NCBI GenBank assembly: GCA_028291405.1
Contig: JAQGID010000427.1
Location: 1 to 36,392 of the forward strand
Direction: 5' to 3'
From: Rhodospirillales bacterium
Lineage (GTDB): Bacteria > Pseudomonadota > Alphaproteobacteria > ATCC43930 > CGMCC-115725
DNA length: 36,392 nt
The position numbers and the translations under genes are program-made. A model generated the notes under the pieces. It worked only from the letters and a program-made list of their open reading frames with translations, did no database searches and was not told the origin of the DNA. Shown here one piece after another: positions 8,811-15,983 of this stretch; position 1 is the first letter of the stretch, and the number at the start of each line of letters is the position of its first letter.

Positions 8811-8839
8811 AATATAGGGATGGCGTGCCGGCGTCACAA
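8811..8839 (-). promoter_or_regulatory. Sigma70-type promoter of pyrB, probably leaderless
   Basis: On the minus strand TTGTGA, a 17-base spacer and TATATT form a good housekeeping promoter. The -10 ends nine bases before the pyrB ATG, so transcription should begin only about two or three bases before the start codon. No Shine-Dalgarno is present, which fits a leaderless message. Confidence 0.65.
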
Positions 8840-9085
8840 GGCTGACGCTGCGGCAGCTCCTGGCGAGCGCGGCAAGAGGGTTTAATATCAGGCGCTTGCT
8901 GGTCATCGCTTAGAGCCCGAGCGAGATTCCGCGCTCGACGGGAGCGGCTCGCAGGAACCCTTCGCGTCGCGACTCGGCAGCGCGATGCCGACAGAAGAAT
9001 GCCATAATCTTGCGTCACCGTGAGGCCGCTGACACCGTCAGCTCGATCGTTCACTGCGAGGGACGGGCGTGCGCCCGTTGAAGCC

Positions 9086-9850
9086 ATGACCCAGACAAGA
9101 ACGATGTCTCGACGTGCTAAACGCTGCGCAGTCGTTGCCGCTCTGCTGGCGGGGGCGCTGGCCGCCTCGGTCGCGGCGGCGCTGGCGGCCGAGCGGGACG
9201 ACGTCGATGCAGCCGGCGGCACCATTCTGCACCTTAGCGAGACCGCGGAGCGGCAGATGCCGCGCGACAGGCTGCGGATCCAGCTGCGGGTCGACGCGAC
9301 CGGCAGCAGCGCAAAGCTGGTCCAGGCCGACATCAACAAGCGCATGGCGAGCGCGCTGGAGCGGGCGCGGGCCGCCGCCGGGGTCAAGATCGAGACCGGC
9401 GGTTATGCGGTCTACGAGGATCGCCCACCGAATTCGCCTGTGAAATGGCGGGGCAGCCAGACTCTCTCGCTGACGGGCGGCGATTTCGCGCAGGTGCTGG
9501 CGCTCGCCGGCGATCTCCAGGGTGACGGGCTCGCGACCTCGGGGATGGCCTTCGAGCTCGCACCGGAGACAGCGCGCACGGCGCAGGACGACCTGACCAC
9601 CGAGGCGTTGCGGCGATTGCGCCAGCGCGCCGAGCGCGTCGCCGCCGATCTGCAGGCGACCGTGCTGCGTCTCCGCAGCGTCCACGTCGGCAATGCCGCC
9701 GGCGACCAGCCGCAATTCCCGCTCCAGATGCGGGCGATGGCCGCGGCCGGAAAGATGCCGGAACCGGTCGCCGAAGGCGGCGATGCCAGGGTGCAGATCA
9801 CGGTCGACGCCGATGTCGTCCTGATGCCGGGCGATAGCCACGCCCCCTGA
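9086..9850 (+). CDS. Exported SIMPL-domain (DUF541) protein
   Basis: A secreted or periplasmic protein of about 254 residues of the SIMPL/YggE family, whose biochemical role is poorly known; some members are linked to oxidative or envelope stress. After a basic start (MTQTRTMSRRAKR) comes a long hydrophobic signal segment, VVAALLAGALAASVAAALA. The mature part has the SIMPL pattern: ETAERQMPRDRLRIQLRVDA, a helix rich in Ala/Arg, then SQTLSLTGGDF and a final VQITVDADVVL strand. I chose the ATG at 9086; 9104 is possible and 9020 would give an unlikely N-terminus. No strong ribosome site marks any of them. It is transcribed away from pyrB; the 284 bp between them hold the pyrB promoter and little else that I can recognise. 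Confidence 0.8.
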   Translation: MTQTRTMSRRAKRCAVVAALLAGALAASVAAALAAERDDVDAAGGTILHLSETAERQMPRDRLRIQLRVDATGSSAKLVQADINKRMASALERARAAAGVKIETGGYAVYEDRPPNSPVKWRGSQTLSLTGGDFAQVLALAGDLQGDGLATSGMAFELAPETARTAQDDLTTEALRRLRQRAERVAADLQATVLRLRSVHVGNAAGDQPQFPLQMRAMAAAGKMPEPVAEGGDARVQITVDADVVLMPGDSHAP

Positions 9851-9884
9851 GATAGACGTTTGTGGCGTTGCTCAGCCGGTGATC

Positions 9885-9992
9885 GCGGACCGGCGGCATG
9901 TCGGCGAAGCCGGCGAAGGCCTGAGACAGCGCCGGAACGGTCAGCCCCTCGTCGACGCGGATGCGATGGCTGTGCCGGAGACCGGGCTGCAA
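9885..9992 (-). pseudogene. 5' remnant of a hotdog thioesterase (FlK-like)
   Basis: Read on the minus strand from a TTG, the first 36 codons give QPGLRHSHRIRVDEG then LTVPALSQAFAGFADMPPV, which closely resembles the N-terminus of thioesterase-superfamily proteins of the fluoroacetyl-CoA thioesterase type. Those continue with FATxxMVxxxEWACIE. Here the similarity stops after MPPV and the frame runs into RDHRLSNATNVY and the antisense of the SIMPL gene. The start codon is TTG with no ribosome site. The rest of the domain is not found nearby. I conclude that it is a truncated relic; recognition is from memory of the family. Confidence 0.5.
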
Positions 9993-10133
9993 ATCTGGAC
10001 TCGTGTGACGCGGCTCACCGTGCAGGCAGGTATGACAAGCCGCGACGCGATGATTTGTCTACTCACATCCGCGGATCACAGCGCGGAAGCTGCCCCGCGC
10101 GACGGCAGCGCATCAAGGATTCTGATTGGGCCA

Positions 10134-10172
10134 CGATCGCCGAGGCCGGCACCGTGCCGGCCTCGGTCGCGA
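10134..10172 (-). terminator. Strong GC hairpin downstream of aceA
   Basis: A perfect 12-bp inverted repeat CGAGGCCGGCAC/GTGCCGGCCTCG (10141-10165), extended outward by GATCGC/GCGATC with a small bulge, lies 11-18 bp after the aceA stop. There is no U run. The position and stability point to a transcription terminator or 3' stabilising stem of aceA. The rest of 9993-10133 shows no gene. Confidence 0.55.
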
Positions 10173-10182
10173 TCAGCGTTGC

Positions 10183-11478
10183 CTAAGCGGCGACGTCCTC
10201 CTCCGGATGGCGGCTTTCGTAGAACTGCGCGACCTCGGTCGAGCCGCCCATCGCCGTCGTCGACGAGCGGCCGCTCGAGATCGCCGTCGCCACCGCGTCG
10301 AAATAGCCGGTGCCGACTTCGCGTTGATGCTTGATCGCGGTGTAGCCGTGCCTTTCGGCGGCGAACTCGGCTTCCTGGAGGGCGGAATAAGCGGCCATGC
10401 CGCGGCTGGCGTAGTCGCGCGCCAGTTCGAACATGCCGTGGTTCAGCTGGTGGAAGCCGGCGAGGGTGACGAATTGGAACTTGTACCCCATGGCGCCGAT
10501 GCTCTTTTGAAACTCCGCCATCTCATGGAGCGAAAGTTTCTTCTTCCAATTGAAGGACGGCGAGCAGTTGTAGGCGAGGAGCTTGCCGGGAAAGTGATGA
10601 TGGATCGCCTCGGCGAAGCGGCGCGCGTCGTCGAGATCGGGGTTCGACGTTTCCCACCAGATCAAATCGGCGTATTCCGCATAGGCGAGGCCGCGGGCGA
10701 TGGCGTATTCGCGGCCGACCCCGGGCTTGATGCGGAAGAATCCTTCGGGTGTACGCTCGCCCGTGAGGAACGGCCGATCGCGCGGATCGATGTCGGCGGT
10801 CAGCAACTGCGCGGATTCGGCATCGGTTCGGGCCAGCAGCACTGTCGGTACGCCTTCGACGTCGGCGGCGAGCCGCGCCGCATTGAGCGTACGGACGAAT
10901 TGCTGCATCGGCACGAGCACCTTGCCGCCGAGGTGGCCGCATTTCTTCTCGGACGCCAGCTGGTCTTCGAAATGGACGCCCGCGGCGCCAGCCTCGATCA
11001 TTGCCTTCATCAGCTCGAAGGCATTCAGCGGCCCGCCGAAGCCGGCTTCGGCATCGGCAATGATCGGCGCGAAGTAATCCAGCTCTTGTCCTTCCTCCAT
11101 GCGCTGGATCTGGTCGGCCCGCTGCAGCGTCCGGTTGATGCGCTGCACGACCTCCGGCACCGAGCTCGACGGATAAAGGCTCTGGTCGGGATACATCTGC
11201 CCGGCGTTGTTGGCGTCCGCCGCCACCTGCCAGCCGGAGAGATAGATCGCCTTCAGCCCGGCCTTGACCTGCTGCAGCGCCTGATTGCCGGTCAGCGCGC
11301 CGAGCGTCGGCAGGTAAGGCTCGCTGTGGAGGAGCTTCCAGAGCGTCGTCGCGCCCCGCTCCGCGAAGGTGTGGGCGATCCGGATCGAGCCGGAGAGCCG
11401 CTGAACGTCGGCGTCGCTGTAGTCGCGCTTGATGCCGTGCCAGCGCTCGTTGGTGCGGTCCATCGGTGTGTCGAACAT
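10183..11478 (-). CDS. aceA: Isocitrate lyase
   Basis: Cleaves isocitrate to glyoxylate and succinate, the entry of the glyoxylate shunt needed on acetate or fatty acids. The catalytic KKCGH is at residues 178-182 (Cys180), followed by [10 protein letters not shown]. The Mg-site region [16 protein letters not shown] is at about 134-149, and SPSFNW and [10 protein letters not shown] are near the C-terminus. The length of 431 residues is normal. The start at 11478 is preceded by GAAGGAAACGACGAC; an upstream in-frame ATG at 11532 would include this ribosome site in coding sequence and is unlikely. The divergent gene is an ScfR-type regulator, which suggests direct control. No malate synthase gene is in the window. 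Confidence 0.97.
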   Translation of the reverse strand: MFDTPMDRTNERWHGIKRDYSDADVQRLSGSIRIAHTFAERGATTLWKLLHSEPYLPTLGALTGNQALQQVKAGLKAIYLSGWQVAADANNAGQMYPDQSLYPSSSVPEVVQRINRTLQRADQIQRMEEGQELDYFAPIIADAEAGFGGPLNAFELMKAMIEAGAAGVHFEDQLASEKKCGHLGGKVLVPMQQFVRTLNAARLAADVEGVPTVLLARTDAESAQLLTADIDPRDRPFLTGERTPEGFFRIKPGVGREYAIARGLAYAEYADLIWWETSNPDLDDARRFAEAIHHHFPGKLLAYNCSPSFNWKKKLSLHEMAEFQKSIGAMGYKFQFVTLAGFHQLNHGMFELARDYASRGMAAYSALQEAEFAAERHGYTAIKHQREVGTGYFDAVATAISSGRSSTTAMGGSTEVAQFYESRHPEEDVAA

Positions 11479-11557
11479 GTCGTCGTTTCCTTCGCCGTTG
11501 GAGTAACGCTTGTGAAGAATGCGATATTGCAACCGCGAAAGAGAATGCTAAGTTCAC

Positions 11558-11619
11558 TTGTAAGTATGTAAAGTTGTTAAGTATTTTCATTCGTTGCCGG
11601 TGCGTTGTAATGTTGTAAA
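11558..11619. promoter_or_regulatory. Phased TTGTAA-like octamers in the aceA/regulator spacer
   Basis: The 160-bp divergent spacer is AT-rich. It holds TTGTAAGT (11558), ATGTAAAG (11566) and TTGTTAAG (11574) exactly 8 bp apart, and TTGTAATG (11605) and TTGTAAAT (11613) again 8 bp apart. These are candidate operators for the adjacent XRE regulator. The second pair lies just upstream of the regulator's ribosome site, which would suit autoregulation. Confidence 0.45.
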
Positions 11620-11638
11620 TCATTGAGAAGGAGGTGGA

Positions 11639-13060
11639 ATGAGAAGGACGTTGCTTGGAAGCAAGCTGCGCCGCCTCCGGCAGGAGCGGCGTCTGACGCA
11701 AAAACAGATGTCCGAGCGTCTCGGCATCAGCGCCAGTTATCTCAACCTCATCGAGCACGACGAGCGGCCGGTGACGGTGTCGCTGCTTCTCAAGCTCGGC
11801 CAGGTCTTCGACGTCGATCTGCACGAGCTCTCGGACGATCCCGAGCAGCGGCTCGCCGCCGCCTTGCGCGAGGTCTTCGCCGATAGCGAGATCAAGTCGG
11901 CCGATATCGGTACAGACGAGCTCCGTCGGTTGGTCGCTGCGGCGCCGGGCGCTGCGCGCGCCGTGGTCGATCTTTATCGCGCTTGGCGGGTCGCCCGCGA
12001 GGATGCCCAGGCCTTGCAGATCGACCTGCCGAGCGGGCGCAAGCGGCGCGTGGCGCTCCCGACCGAGGAGGCGCGCGACTTCTTCGAGGCTCATGCCAAT
12101 TATTTCCCCGCCATCGAGGCGGCGGCGGAGGCGCTCATCAAGGACGCGTCGCTGACGCGAGACGAGCTGGCGCGTGGCCTGGGGGAGCGGATGGCGCAGC
12201 GCCATAGCGTCACGGTCGCGATGCTTGCGCCGGAGGATATGGGCGGCGCCTTGCGACGGTTCGATCCGACTGTGCACACGCTGCATCTTTCCGAGACCCT
12301 GCCGCGTGCCAGCCGGCATTTCCATCTCGCCTATCAGCTCGGCCTGATCGAGGCGAAGGACGCGATCGACGAGACGATCCGTGCCGCCGCGCTCTCGTCG
12401 CCGGAGAGCGATATGCTGTGCCGCATCGGCCTTGCCAATTACTTCGCCGGCGCAGTGCTGATGCCCTATGCCGCATTTCTCGGCGCGGCGCGCGAGGCGC
12501 GCTACGACGTCGATCTGCTGATGCATCGCTTCGACGTCTCGTTCGAGCAGGCGGCCCACCGGCTCTCGACCCTGCGGAAGCCCGGCGATTCCGGCGTGCC
12601 GTTCTTCTTCGTGCGGACCGATATCGCGGGCAACATCAGCAAGCGCTTCTCGGCCGCCGGCTTTCATTTCTCGCGCTTCGGCGGTTCCTGCGCGCGCTTC
12701 ATCGTTCACGAGGCCTTCGCGACGCCCGGTCTCATCCGTCGTCAGATCGCGCGATTGCCGGACGGCGCGACGTTTTTTGCGATCGCCCGCACGCTCGACC
12801 GCAGCGCCAGCCGCTTTCACGCGCCGGTCTCGCATCTTGCAGTCGGGCTCGGCTGCGACATGGCGCGGGCGCCACAGCTCGTCTATGCCGACGGGCTCGA
12901 TCTCGCTTCGCCTGGCGCCGTTACCGAGATCGGTATCGGATGTCGCTTATGCGAGCGGTCGGACTGTCGGCAGCGTGCCTTCCCGCCGCTGCAGCATCGT
13001 CTGGTCGTCGATGCGACCGTCAAGGGCGCGTCGGCCTACGCTTTCGACCCGCGGCGGTGA
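11639..13060 (+). CDS. XRE-family short-chain acyl / glyoxylate regulator (ScfR/RamB type)
   Basis: A 473-residue transcription factor. The N-terminus (about 9-63) is a Cro/CI helix-turn-helix: LRRLRQERRLTQKQMSERLG then SASYLNLIEHDERPV. The middle (about 140-300) resembles the IrrE N-terminal domain, but the zinc-protease HEXXH is missing; the equivalent helix reads HFHLAYQLGLIE. The C-terminal part matches the short-chain fatty acyl regulator domain and contains a CRLCERSDCRQRAFPP cysteine cluster. Relatives such as RamB and MccR control isocitrate lyase or propionate genes, so aceA, divergently placed, is the probable target. The start is secure: GAGAAGGAGGTGGA precedes the ATG. The stop lies 13 bp from the convergent pssA stop. 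Confidence 0.9.
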   Translation: MRRTLLGSKLRRLRQERRLTQKQMSERLGISASYLNLIEHDERPVTVSLLLKLGQVFDVDLHELSDDPEQRLAAALREVFADSEIKSADIGTDELRRLVAAAPGAARAVVDLYRAWRVAREDAQALQIDLPSGRKRRVALPTEEARDFFEAHANYFPAIEAAAEALIKDASLTRDELARGLGERMAQRHSVTVAMLAPEDMGGALRRFDPTVHTLHLSETLPRASRHFHLAYQLGLIEAKDAIDETIRAAALSSPESDMLCRIGLANYFAGAVLMPYAAFLGAAREARYDVDLLMHRFDVSFEQAAHRLSTLRKPGDSGVPFFFVRTDIAGNISKRFSAAGFHFSRFGGSCARFIVHEAFATPGLIRRQIARLPDGATFFAIARTLDRSASRFHAPVSHLAVGLGCDMARAPQLVYADGLDLASPGAVTEIGIGCRLCERSDCRQRAFPPLQHRLVVDATVKGASAYAFDPRR

Positions 13061-13073
13061 GACGTGGCAGGCG

Positions 13074-13928
13074 TCAATGCGCGACGGGTGACCGCTCCTC
13101 CGCCGCTGGCGGCGCGTGCAGAAACAGGTCGGCATCGGCCGGCGGGGCGGCGCTCTCGGCGGCGGCTCGCATTCGGTTGAACTGGCGCAGCGTCCATGGA
13201 ATCGAGGCGATATAGGCGATCCCGACGGCCGAGAGGGTCGGCCAAGGTGCCGTCGTCAGGAAACCGGCGACGACCGCGACGGCGAGCATGATCGGCACGA
13301 CGTAATGGTGCGGCACGCGGAAGCGCTTCAGCGAGATCGTCGGGATCCGGCTGACCATCAGCAGCGCGACGCCGGCCATCAGCACCGCGTTGAGATAGGG
13401 CGAGCGGAAGACCGTGTCGCCGTATTCGAAGGCGAGGAACATCGGAATCATGACGAGCCCGGCGCCGCCTGGGGCCGGCACGCCGGTGAAGAAATTATAC
13501 GCGTAAGGTGGCAAATCGGCGTCGAGCTGGGTGTTGAACCGCGCCAGGCGAAGGCCGCAGCAGATCGCGTAGAACAGCGACACCGCCCAGCCGAAGCTGG
13601 CGAGATGCGTCATCGTCCAGAGGTAGAGCATGATCGCGGGCGCAATGCCGAAACAGACGAAATCCGAGAGCGAATCGAGCTGCGCGCCGAACGGCGAGGT
13701 GCTCTTCAAGAGCCGAGCGACGCGTCCGTCCAGCCCGTCGAAGACGCCGGCGACGAGAATGGCGACGACGGCGGCCTCGAAATTTTCGGCGAGCGCATAG
13801 CGGATCGCAGTCATTCCGGCGCACAGCGCAAGCAGCGTCAGGATATTCGGGATCATCCGGTTGATCGAGAGACCGGTAATCCGGCGCGCGCGTCTTTGAC
13901 GCAGGCGTGTACGGTGTGGGCGCAGCAT
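13074..13928 (-). CDS. pssA: CDP-diacylglycerol-serine O-phosphatidyltransferase
   Basis: Membrane enzyme that makes phosphatidylserine from CDP-diacylglycerol and serine. It carries the CDP-alcohol phosphotransferase signature DG-x2-AR-like: DGLDGRVARLLKSTS, continuing to FGAQLDSLSDFVCFG, with the three Asp in place. About seven or eight hydrophobic segments span the protein, which has 284 residues including a basic N-terminal tail (RTRLRQRRARR) and a soluble C-terminal tail rich in Ala/Pro. The ribosome site AGGGAGGTAGC before the ATG is excellent. It follows psd by 35 bp, the common alphaproteobacterial psd-pssA operon. Confidence 0.96.
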   Translation of the reverse strand: MLRPHRTRLRQRRARRITGLSINRMIPNILTLLALCAGMTAIRYALAENFEAAVVAILVAGVFDGLDGRVARLLKSTSPFGAQLDSLSDFVCFGIAPAIMLYLWTMTHLASFGWAVSLFYAICCGLRLARFNTQLDADLPPYAYNFFTGVPAPGGAGLVMIPMFLAFEYGDTVFRSPYLNAVLMAGVALLMVSRIPTISLKRFRVPHHYVVPIMLAVAVVAGFLTTAPWPTLSAVGIAYIASIPWTLRQFNRMRAAAESAAPPADADLFLHAPPAAEERSPVAH

Positions 13929-13963
13929 GCTACCTCCCTATACGCCGGGACGCGCGGCGCGGT

Positions 13964-14698
13964 TCAATGCGCGACGCCATGGCGCGGCGGCTCAAGCGAC
14001 AGTCTGTCGCCGATCACGGTCTCCCCGCCGATCGCGCGCTGCCCGACGACAACCATCGGAACGATGCCGGCTGGCAGGTAGATGTCGGTGCGGCTGCCGA
14101 AGCGGATGATGCCGAAACGTTGACCGGTGATGACGGTTTCGCCCTTGCGGAGATCGCAGCGAATGCGGCGGGCGACGAGCCCGGCGATCTGAACGACGGC
14201 GAGATCGCCGGTTTCCAGCTCGGCGTCGGCCGGGGCGATGCGAATCGCCATGCGTTCATTCTCGTCGCTCGCCTTGTCCAGGCTGGCGTTGAGGTATTTG
14301 CCCTTGTGGTACGCCAGCTTGACGATCTTGCCGCCGAGCGGGATGCGATTGACGTGGACGTCGAAGACATTGAGGAAGATGCCGATGCGCATCATCATCT
14401 CCGGTCCCATCCCGAGCTCCGCCGGCGGCACGGCGGGCGCGATCGAGACGATGCGGCCATCTGCCGGGCTGACGACGAGGCCGGGGCGCAGCGGCGTCAC
14501 CCGCCACGGATCGCGGAAGAAATAGACGCACCACGCCGTCGCCATCAACGCAATCCAGCCGAGCGGCTGAACGACGAGAAAGAGGACGAGCGTCACCGCC
14601 GCGAAAAGGGCGATGAACTTCCAGCCGTCGGGGTGGATGGGAACGAGGACCTCACGAATCAAGGCGGCTGGTTTCCTTGGCAGGGGTGCGGCGCGCAC
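13964..14698 (-). CDS. psd: Phosphatidylserine decarboxylase (short PSD-A type)
   Basis: Pyruvoyl enzyme that converts phosphatidylserine to phosphatidylethanolamine at the inner membrane. Two hydrophobic segments lie near the N-terminus (WKFIALFAAVTLVLFLVVQP and WIALMATAWCVYFF), followed by FRDPWRVTP, VVSPADGRI, the FLNVFDVHVNRIP motif and near the end FGSRTDIYLP, in which Gly-Ser is the self-cleavage point. The start is uncertain. I give GTG at 14698 (about 244 residues); a TTG 12 codons later, with AAGGAAA upstream, would fit the family length better. The ATG at 14818 is excluded because it lies in the hairpin region. It forms an operon with pssA. Confidence 0.93.
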   Translation of the reverse strand: MRAAPLPRKPAALIREVLVPIHPDGWKFIALFAAVTLVLFLVVQPLGWIALMATAWCVYFFRDPWRVTPLRPGLVVSPADGRIVSIAPAVPPAELGMGPEMMMRIGIFLNVFDVHVNRIPLGGKIVKLAYHKGKYLNASLDKASDENERMAIRIAPADAELETGDLAVVQIAGLVARRIRCDLRKGETVITGQRFGIIRFGSRTDIYLPAGIVPMVVVGQRAIGGETVIGDRLSLEPPRHGVAH

Positions 14699-14758
14699 CT
14701 TACCGCAAACGCGGTGTGAAATCAGGGTGGATTTGCCTTGGCAGAAGCGCCGATTGAA

Positions 14759-14860
14759 GGCCCCGGCCGCGCCCGCAAGCGCGGCATCGGGGCCGCGCGG
14801 GATAGCGATATCCCGCAAGGCGGGAGTCTCGGCCGGCGGCGCGTTCCGCTGCCGGCCGAA
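14759..14860 (-). terminator. Three consecutive hairpins between the actin-like gene and psd
   Basis: Arms are 14759-14794 (GGCCCC...GGGGCC with inner GCCGCGC/GCGCGGC), 14797-14816 (GCGGGATA/TATCCCGC with a GCGA loop) and 14829-14860 (TCGGCCGGC/GCCGGCCGA, about 13 bp). The last begins 7 bp after the actin-like stop and probably ends that transcript, though no U run follows. The other two may protect or regulate the psd message. Confidence 0.5.
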
Positions 14861-14866
14861 ACCCGT

Positions 14867-15853
14867 TCACATGTTCAGCATCGCCGCGACGAGCGCGCCC
14901 TTGGCGGTGGTGTTGAGGACGTCCTTGGCGAGATAGGCCTTCGAGAATTTGACGGGCAGATCGGCGTTGCGCAGCGCATTCTCGAGCTCGGGCAGGAAGC
15001 CGCGCGCCATCGCCGTGCCGCCGGCGCAGACCAGCGGGATCGGGCTGGTGAAGCGCGGCAGCTTCTTGGTTTCCGCCATCGCTTCCTGAAGCGCCTTGAC
15101 GGCCGTCTCGATCACGTCGGTGTAGTAGATGGAGATGGCATGGTCGAGCGCGTTGCCGACGTTGCTGTCGAGACGGAAGGACTGCTCCTTGTGCAGCCGG
15201 GCAGTGGTCGGCGTCTCGCCGGTGACCGAGGCCGCGCTCTGGTCGATGTAGTCGCCGCTGCGGGTCGTCGCCAGCGTGAAGACTGGAAGGCCGAGGTAGG
15301 CGAGGCAGATGTTGCACATGCCGCCGCCGAAGCTCATCCCGATCCCGGTGAAATTCGTGTCGCGCAGCTCGGAGTAGACGATCGCCAGCCCTTCGTTGAC
15401 CGACTGCGCGGTATAGCCGAGCTCCTGGAAGATGTTGAGGACCGAGCGCTCGTGGAAGACGAGGTCGCTCTTGCGGTCCGCCGGCGCTGTGGGAATGCTG
15501 AAGCAGACCTTCTCGCCTTCGCGCGCCTCGCCGCAGAGATGCGTGATCAGCAGCTCGATCATCTCGAGGTTCTTGGGCTCCGCCGGGTTGAGGAGGCCGC
15601 GGGCCATCGGACGGCGCTCGTCGCCGTCGAGGAACTTGGCGAACTCGTCGGCGCGGTTGCCGTAAACGTAGAGATGCCGTTCGTCGACCGTGTGGAGGAT
15701 GCCCTCGCTCGCCAGCATCGTCTCGGTCATCTTCACCAGCGGCAGCTCGACGAATGCGTTGCGCTGCGCGGTGAAATTGACTTTCTCGCCGCTCATCGTG
15801 GCCAGCACGATCCGGCTCGTTCCCAGGTCCAGCCCCTTCAATTCGCCCGCCAT
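14867..15853 (-). CDS. Actin-like (ASKHA fold) ATPase of unknown function
   Basis: A 328-residue protein with the actin/Hsp70 nucleotide-fold layout. The phosphate-1 loop is GLDLGTSRI at 7-15. The phosphate-2 loop is GMSFGGGMCN at about 172-181, in which Ser174 stands where MreB, MamK and FtsA have Asp. The adenosine motif is CAGGTAMARGF at 276-286. Connecting motifs CFSIPTAPAD (117-126) and NEGLAIVYSE (153-162) match the family pattern. The length is close to MreB or MamK but I do not recognise it as either; it lacks signal or membrane segments. TAAGGAGAAATCGAC gives a strong ribosome site. The upstream gene on the same strand encodes a coiled-coil protein, which suggests a filament and a partner. 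Polymerisation is an inference. Confidence 0.82.
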   Translation of the reverse strand: MAGELKGLDLGTSRIVLATMSGEKVNFTAQRNAFVELPLVKMTETMLASEGILHTVDERHLYVYGNRADEFAKFLDGDERRPMARGLLNPAEPKNLEMIELLITHLCGEAREGEKVCFSIPTAPADRKSDLVFHERSVLNIFQELGYTAQSVNEGLAIVYSELRDTNFTGIGMSFGGGMCNICLAYLGLPVFTLATTRSGDYIDQSAASVTGETPTTARLHKEQSFRLDSNVGNALDHAISIYYTDVIETAVKALQEAMAETKKLPRFTSPIPLVCAGGTAMARGFLPELENALRNADLPVKFSKAYLAKDVLNTTAKGALVAAMLNM

Positions 15854-15949
15854 GTCGATTTCTCCTTAGATCTCTTGGATTTAGCGTTAGCGCCCGCAAT
15901 CACGCAGATCGCCGATGGATCCGCCGTACCGGCGCGTGCACCGAGCGTG

Positions 15950-15983
15950 GCAGTTGGAATCATCGCGTCGCAGTTAGGATCAT
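15950..15983. repeat. 14-bp direct repeat, 20 bp apart
   Basis: GCAGTTGGAATCAT (15950-15963) and GCAGTTAGGATCAT (15970-15983) differ at two positions and start exactly 20 bp apart, close to two helical turns. They lie between the coiled-coil and actin-like genes, and the second overlaps the coiled-coil stop codon. A dimeric DNA-binding protein site is plausible. Confidence 0.5.

Noticed and set aside
10523-12835. A 770-codon minus-strand open frame across the aceA/regulator spacer
   Set aside because: It is antisense to the regulator and out of frame with aceA; the real genes explain both parts.
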